From Pyrenochaeta sp. MPI-SDFR-AT-0127 (taxonomy: Eukaryota > Ascomycota > Dothideomycetes > Pleosporales > Cucurbitariaceae): a stretch of 10,561 nt of DNA. Below the pieces are notes generated by a model. That model did no database searches. It was given only the letters and a program-made list of their open reading frames with translations, and had not been told where the DNA came from. The number at the start of each line of letters is the position of its first letter. The first letter of the stretch is position 1. The position numbers were made by a program, and so were the translations under genes. The DNA is taken from positions 1 to 10,561 of the forward strand of contig JAGTJM010000179.1 in the NCBI GenBank assembly GCA_020747015.1, in the 5' to 3' direction. Positions 7,708-10,561 of the stretch are shown piece after piece.

Positions 7708-7881
7708 ATGCCCAGCAGACCAGCAGAACTGCATATTGGTAAGTTCAGCTATCAAGCCTTCCTACCCATAACACACTTGCCTTTTACTGTGAACTTTCCC
7801 CGTCATTCGAAGCAACCGACGCCGCTTCCTGACTGGTGGATACCAACTGAAACCGCATCATCGTCCTCGTCTCAACGTTGA
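7701..7881 (+). other. Splice-like signals and a 57-codon frame antisense to the C2H2 3' region
   Basis: TACTAAC (7701-7707), the optimal branch-site heptamer, is followed by CCCAG/CAG (7711-7718) as a possible acceptor. A consensus donor GTAAGT follows at 7739-7744. Read without splicing, ATG 7708 opens 57 codons ending at 7881 with a Ser-rich tail (TASSSSSQR), overlapping the stop end of the convergent zinc-finger gene by 10 bp. No domain is recognised. This could be an exon of an unannotated plus-strand transcript or coincidence. Confidence 0.25.
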
Positions 7882-9239
7882 GAATCCGGCAACAGAAGCC
7901 GAATCCCTCCAAGCCCCAAATGCCCCAGCTGCCGTTGAATGAGATCGATACAGTACAAAAATGTCTGCTTGCCACCATAGCACGCTCCACTTTCTAAATG
8001 TTGTGCCAAGCCACTGAGAGAAGTAAACTGCCTTTCTCTTTTCCCCATCTTCGCAGCCTTGCTTGGACCAACTAGACGCATGTCACTCGGGCAGTGGTAC
8101 ACCTTGTCGCTATGTGCTGGAGAGTCCATGTGCTGCTGCAGAGCTTGTGGCGTCGCAAAGCTCTTGCGGTTCGTGGGGCAAAGAGGACAGCGGAGATTGG
8201 GCCTAACTACTCTATCGTCTGATGCGCTGCCTTCGAGTGAAAGGACGCTAGCTTCAAGCGGCGTTAATTCTACCCAGCTGCCCCCTAGACTACGCTGGGA
8301 GAGTGCAGTAGACACCAACGACCATTCTATCGAATTGTCAAGAGACACTCCAGAACGCGGAGACGGACAAGAGGGAGAGGCGGTGGAGGAGGTCGCAGGC
8401 GTGAGCGTGGGAAGATTGTGGATTCTGCGGTCCTTGTCGCACAGTTGAACCATGTGGTAAATGTCGTCGCGATCCATTCCTGACTGGCACGTCCCACTTT
8501 CCAAATGGTGCAGCAGCGCCGATGGCGTAGTAAAGTTTTCTCGGCATCCTTTTCCCACGGGACAATTCAGGGCACTGAGTGGCTTGTGTTTGACCGAATC
8601 GAGGTGGTGTTGCAAAGCCTGGGACGTCTTGAACGTTCGCTTACATTCCTCACACGTTCGTTCATGAGAACACGGCGCGATAGTTTGTTGTGCCTTACTT
8701 TCTTTTTTAATCGGTTTCTCTTGCAAAGGCTTCCGATGCGCGCGGCTTGCCATATGGGCGTTCAGAGCATGTATATCTTTGAAGGAGATGTCGCAATTAC
8801 AGCATCTGAACTCGGAAGCGTGGACTTCTGTTTTGCGATGAACCGTCAAAGCGCTTTGGCTTTCGAAAGGGATGTCGCAATCTGGACAGAAACAATGTCC
8901 AGTAGCAACACGGTGGTCTTCAAGGATATCTAGACGCGCACAGATCTTGCCGCAACAGCCGCATTTGCGAATTTGAACGTCATATTTGGCTATTTGTGGA
9001 TGCTGGCAATTATTTCTACAGATGTGTGAAGGGAAATGTCCTCGAGCCCTTCGATGTTCTTCTAGATCAAGTGCAGCAGGGTAGGTACGGCCGCAAAAAC
9101 ATTTAAGCGGACTGGTAGAGCAGGTGACCATTTTGGTAATGGATTCGGCGATGGGCGGACGGGCCACAGGCAGACAAGATCTGAAGAAAGCGTAGAGAAG
9201 TCAAGAACCGTGATTGGAAATGATCACTACTTACTCCAT
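7872..9239 (-). CDS. Multi-C2H2 zinc-finger protein, 437 residues, two exons
   Basis: Exon 2 (9180-7872) carries nearly all the coding sequence. Exon 1 supplies ATG GA (9239-9235), and splicing gives MESCLPVARPPIAES. An in-frame TAA lies directly upstream of this ATG, and an in-frame TGA in the intron excludes read-through. If unspliced, translation would start at ATG 9131 (419 residues). In spliced numbering the fingers are a degenerate one at 29-50; four regular C-x2-C-x12-H-x5-H fingers at 75-97, 100-122, 128-150 and 178-200; a C-x5-C-x12-H-x5-C finger at 208-233 (SALLHHLESGTC); C-x2-C-x15-H-x5-H at 333-358; and a C-terminal HLESGAC half-finger (396-402). A Lys-rich link (KPIKKESK, 157-164) may be a nuclear signal. 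The protein is probably nucleic-acid binding. The H-x5-H spacing resembles JAZ/U1-type fingers, which often bind RNA, rather than classical H-x3-H. The target is unknown. Confidence 0.88.
9181..9234 (-). other. Predicted 54-nt intron in the C2H2 gene
   Basis: On the minus strand the donor is GTAAGT (9234-9229) and the acceptor TTTCTTCAG (ending at 9181), with TTGACT as a branch-like site 17-22 nt inside the 3' end. Length and signals are typical for filamentous fungi. Splicing joins ATG GA to ATCTTGTCTG in the frame of the zinc-finger exon. Confidence 0.75.
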
Positions 9240-9303
9240 TTATTTGTATTGGGAACTACCCCGCATTCGGGTGAGTGCGTGATGAGGAATACCCTGTCCG
9301 TGC

Positions 9304-9337
9304 ACCAAATGCGCGCCATCACCAAATGCGCGCAATC
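9304..9337. repeat. 17-bp tandem duplication
   Basis: ACCAAATGCGCGCCATC is followed at once by ACCAAATGCGCGCAATC, differing at one base. Being 17 bp long, the repeat shifts frame between copies. It lies about 65 bp upstream of the C2H2 start codon, in its presumed promoter or leader, and at the start of the plus-strand frame listed next. Confidence 0.85.
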
Positions 9338-9514
9338 GCCCCTTCACAAGCACCACAAAATGGTGTCAAGAAGAGGAAGCAGTCGGAAACACCTCCAGAA
9401 GAGATTGCTTCCAGCGATGAAGCGAGGTATGCTGGAGAAGAGGAAAGAGCATCTATAGCAGACAATGACTCTGACTACGAACATATATCGTCAATCAAAA
9501 GCTCGTCAGAGTGA
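9326..9514 (+). CDS. Small acidic/basic frame, 62 residues, unrecognised; possible gene fragment
   Basis: From ATG 9326 the plus strand encodes 62 residues with coding-like composition: a basic start (GVKKRKQSETPP) then an acidic stretch (EEIASSDEARYAGEEE, DNDSDYEHISS), low complexity as in a disordered tail. The frame extends upstream without ATG to 9275 (stop TGA 9272-9274). No domain is recognised. It may be the 3' end of a gene lost through transposon activity, the C-terminus of a transposon protein, or a chance frame. It is divergent from the C2H2 gene with about 90 bp between starts. Confidence 0.3.
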   Translation: MRAIAPSQAPQNGVKKRKQSETPPEEIASSDEARYAGEEERASIADNDSDYEHISSIKSSSE

Positions 9515-9646
9515 AGGCGATGTTACGATCCTCGTTTCAGGAGCAAGGACGCGTCCGACAGGGACACTCCAGGCCAACCATAAGTACCACTGCGGGCGCC
9601 AACATGAGGCGAAGCCCTAGGCACGTAACCGCTCGCCAGGCTAAGG

Positions 9647-9714
9647 ACGAGCGCTCGCTATGCGCGCGACGAGCGTAACGAGCGCTCGCTATATACGCGA
9701 CGAGCGTAACGAGC
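9647..9714. repeat. 31-bp GC-rich tandem repeat, two and a part copies
   Basis: Copy 1 (9647-9677) and copy 2 (9678-9708) both read ACGAGCGCTCGCTAT, then a variable GCG or ATA, then CGCGACGAGCGTA. The three differences are all transitions. A third copy starts at 9709 (ACGAGC) and dissolves into the AT-rich block. Each copy contains the palindrome GAGCGCTC. The repeat marks the sharp border between normal and AT-rich DNA and could be the edge of the retroelement. Confidence 0.85.
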
Positions 9715-10561
9715 ACATTATATATATAGATAAGAATAATATACCCCTATAGAATATTATAATTAACCTTAAGTTATTATCGAATACTACTATTTAATAC
9801 TTAGAACTACTTTAACTACTTATCTATCTCTACTTACTCTAATCTAGAAGCTTACTAAGAAAGGGTTCCTTAGTAACACTAGCTACTTTATATTATAGCT
9901 ACTCTACTAAGGATATAACCCCCTTTTAATATTTTAATTACCCTTAAAATAAGCGATATTAAGATAGATATAGTAACCCCTAACTCTATAAGTATCGCCT
10001 TAAGTAAGCTAAAAGGAAAAGCTCCCCTAATATATAATAGCGACTATAAAACCCTAAAGTTATAGTTACTTTAATATAATATCTACTTCTATATTAATAG
10101 ATATATAGTAGATAATAATAAAGTAGTACTTATTACTACCTACCTCGTAGGAGAAGCGCTTAAATAGATTAACCCTTATATTACTAAGTATATAGATAAC
10201 AATATTATTAATATAGAGAATACTATAATATTTAAAAGCTAGGATAAGTTTAAAAAATAAATTAGTCTAGTATTTAGGCTATAAATAGAAAAACCTATTA
10301 TAGAATAAGGTATCTAGATACTATAATAAAAGATATCCGTGGCTAACTATACTAATAAATTCTAATAATATACTACTATTATAGGATAGGATAATAACGC
10401 GCTAAAATATATATTCTAATAGGGCCTAAAACTATAGGTTTAAGAAGAACTTATATATATAGGTATAACTATTAATACCTTAGATAACCTTATAAAGGAA
10501 AGTATAAGGATTAATAATAGACTATATAAGTTAGAACTTGAAAAGTAGAGTTATAGGAGGG
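9715..10561 (+). mobile_element. RIP-mutated LTR-retrotransposon relic with gag remnant, runs off the right edge
   Basis: A strongly AT-rich block. By hand count, CpA occurs about twice and TpG twice in about 840 bp, while TpA is everywhere and several CpG remain, the pattern left by RIP. Despite this, one plus-strand frame (codons from 10021 to 10560) still reads as a Gag protein of the Ty3/gypsy type in fungi: YLVGEALK*INPYI (10141 on), KS*DKFKK* (10237 on), ANYTNKF**YTTIIG* (10342 on), then NTLDNLIKESIRINNRLY. Its 18 stops are all TAG or TAA, none TGA, and no frameshift is needed over these 540 bases. Polymerase genes and the far LTR should lie beyond the window. Confidence 0.85.

Noticed and set aside
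8059..8933. Plus-strand frames of up to 142 codons opposite the zinc-finger gene
   Set aside because: Shadows of the minus-strand C2H2 exon, whose fingers are regular and in frame.
9715..10561. CRISPR array or tandem satellite in the AT-rich block
   Set aside because: No regular repeat-spacer pattern; the sequence is explained as a mutated gag frame.

Overview
The window looks like nuclear DNA of a filamentous ascomycete (Pezizomycotina). The evidence is two HET-domain (heterokaryon-incompatibility type) genes, a fungal HMG-box protein, a fungal multi-C2H2 protein, short GT..AG introns of about 50 nt, a decayed Helitron-type PIF1 helicase, and an AT-rich block in which CpA and TpG are almost absent. 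That last pattern is the mark of repeat-induced point mutation (RIP). The species cannot be named from sequence alone.

Layout, left to right. A long HET gene on the minus strand fills 1-2084 and runs off the left edge, probably a few codons before its stop. A gap without a convincing gene follows (2085-about 3043). Next is a broken Helitron-like helicase on the plus strand (about 3044-4113). Its Walker A loop is split by a 166-bp palindrome-rich insertion with short terminal inverted repeats and a 5-bp target duplication. A second HET gene on the plus strand (4417-6222) lies just beyond. Its conserved C-terminal tail is present but shifted by one frame (to 6331). An HMG-box coding region follows directly (about 6316-7172), without a visible start codon and with one likely intron. 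After a roughly 700-bp gene-poor stretch comes a C2H2 zinc-finger gene on the minus strand (7872-9239). Its start codon appears to sit in a separate first exon that contributes only 5 coding bases. The right end holds a small acidic open frame, short tandem GC-rich repeats, and from about 9715 to the edge a strongly RIP-mutated LTR-retrotransposon gag relic.

Functionally this looks like accessory, transposon-bounded fungal DNA. The two HET proteins probably act in non-self recognition and cell death; the HMG and C2H2 proteins are probably nucleic-acid-binding regulators. The two HET genes are divergent, with transposon debris between them. Nothing shows that the four genes form one pathway. 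The least ordinary points are the insertion in the helicase P-loop that is exactly reversible on paper, the nearly pure CpA/TpG depletion at the right end, the displaced HET tail running into a start-less HMG box, and the zinc-finger gene with H-x5-H finger spacing and a tiny first coding exon.
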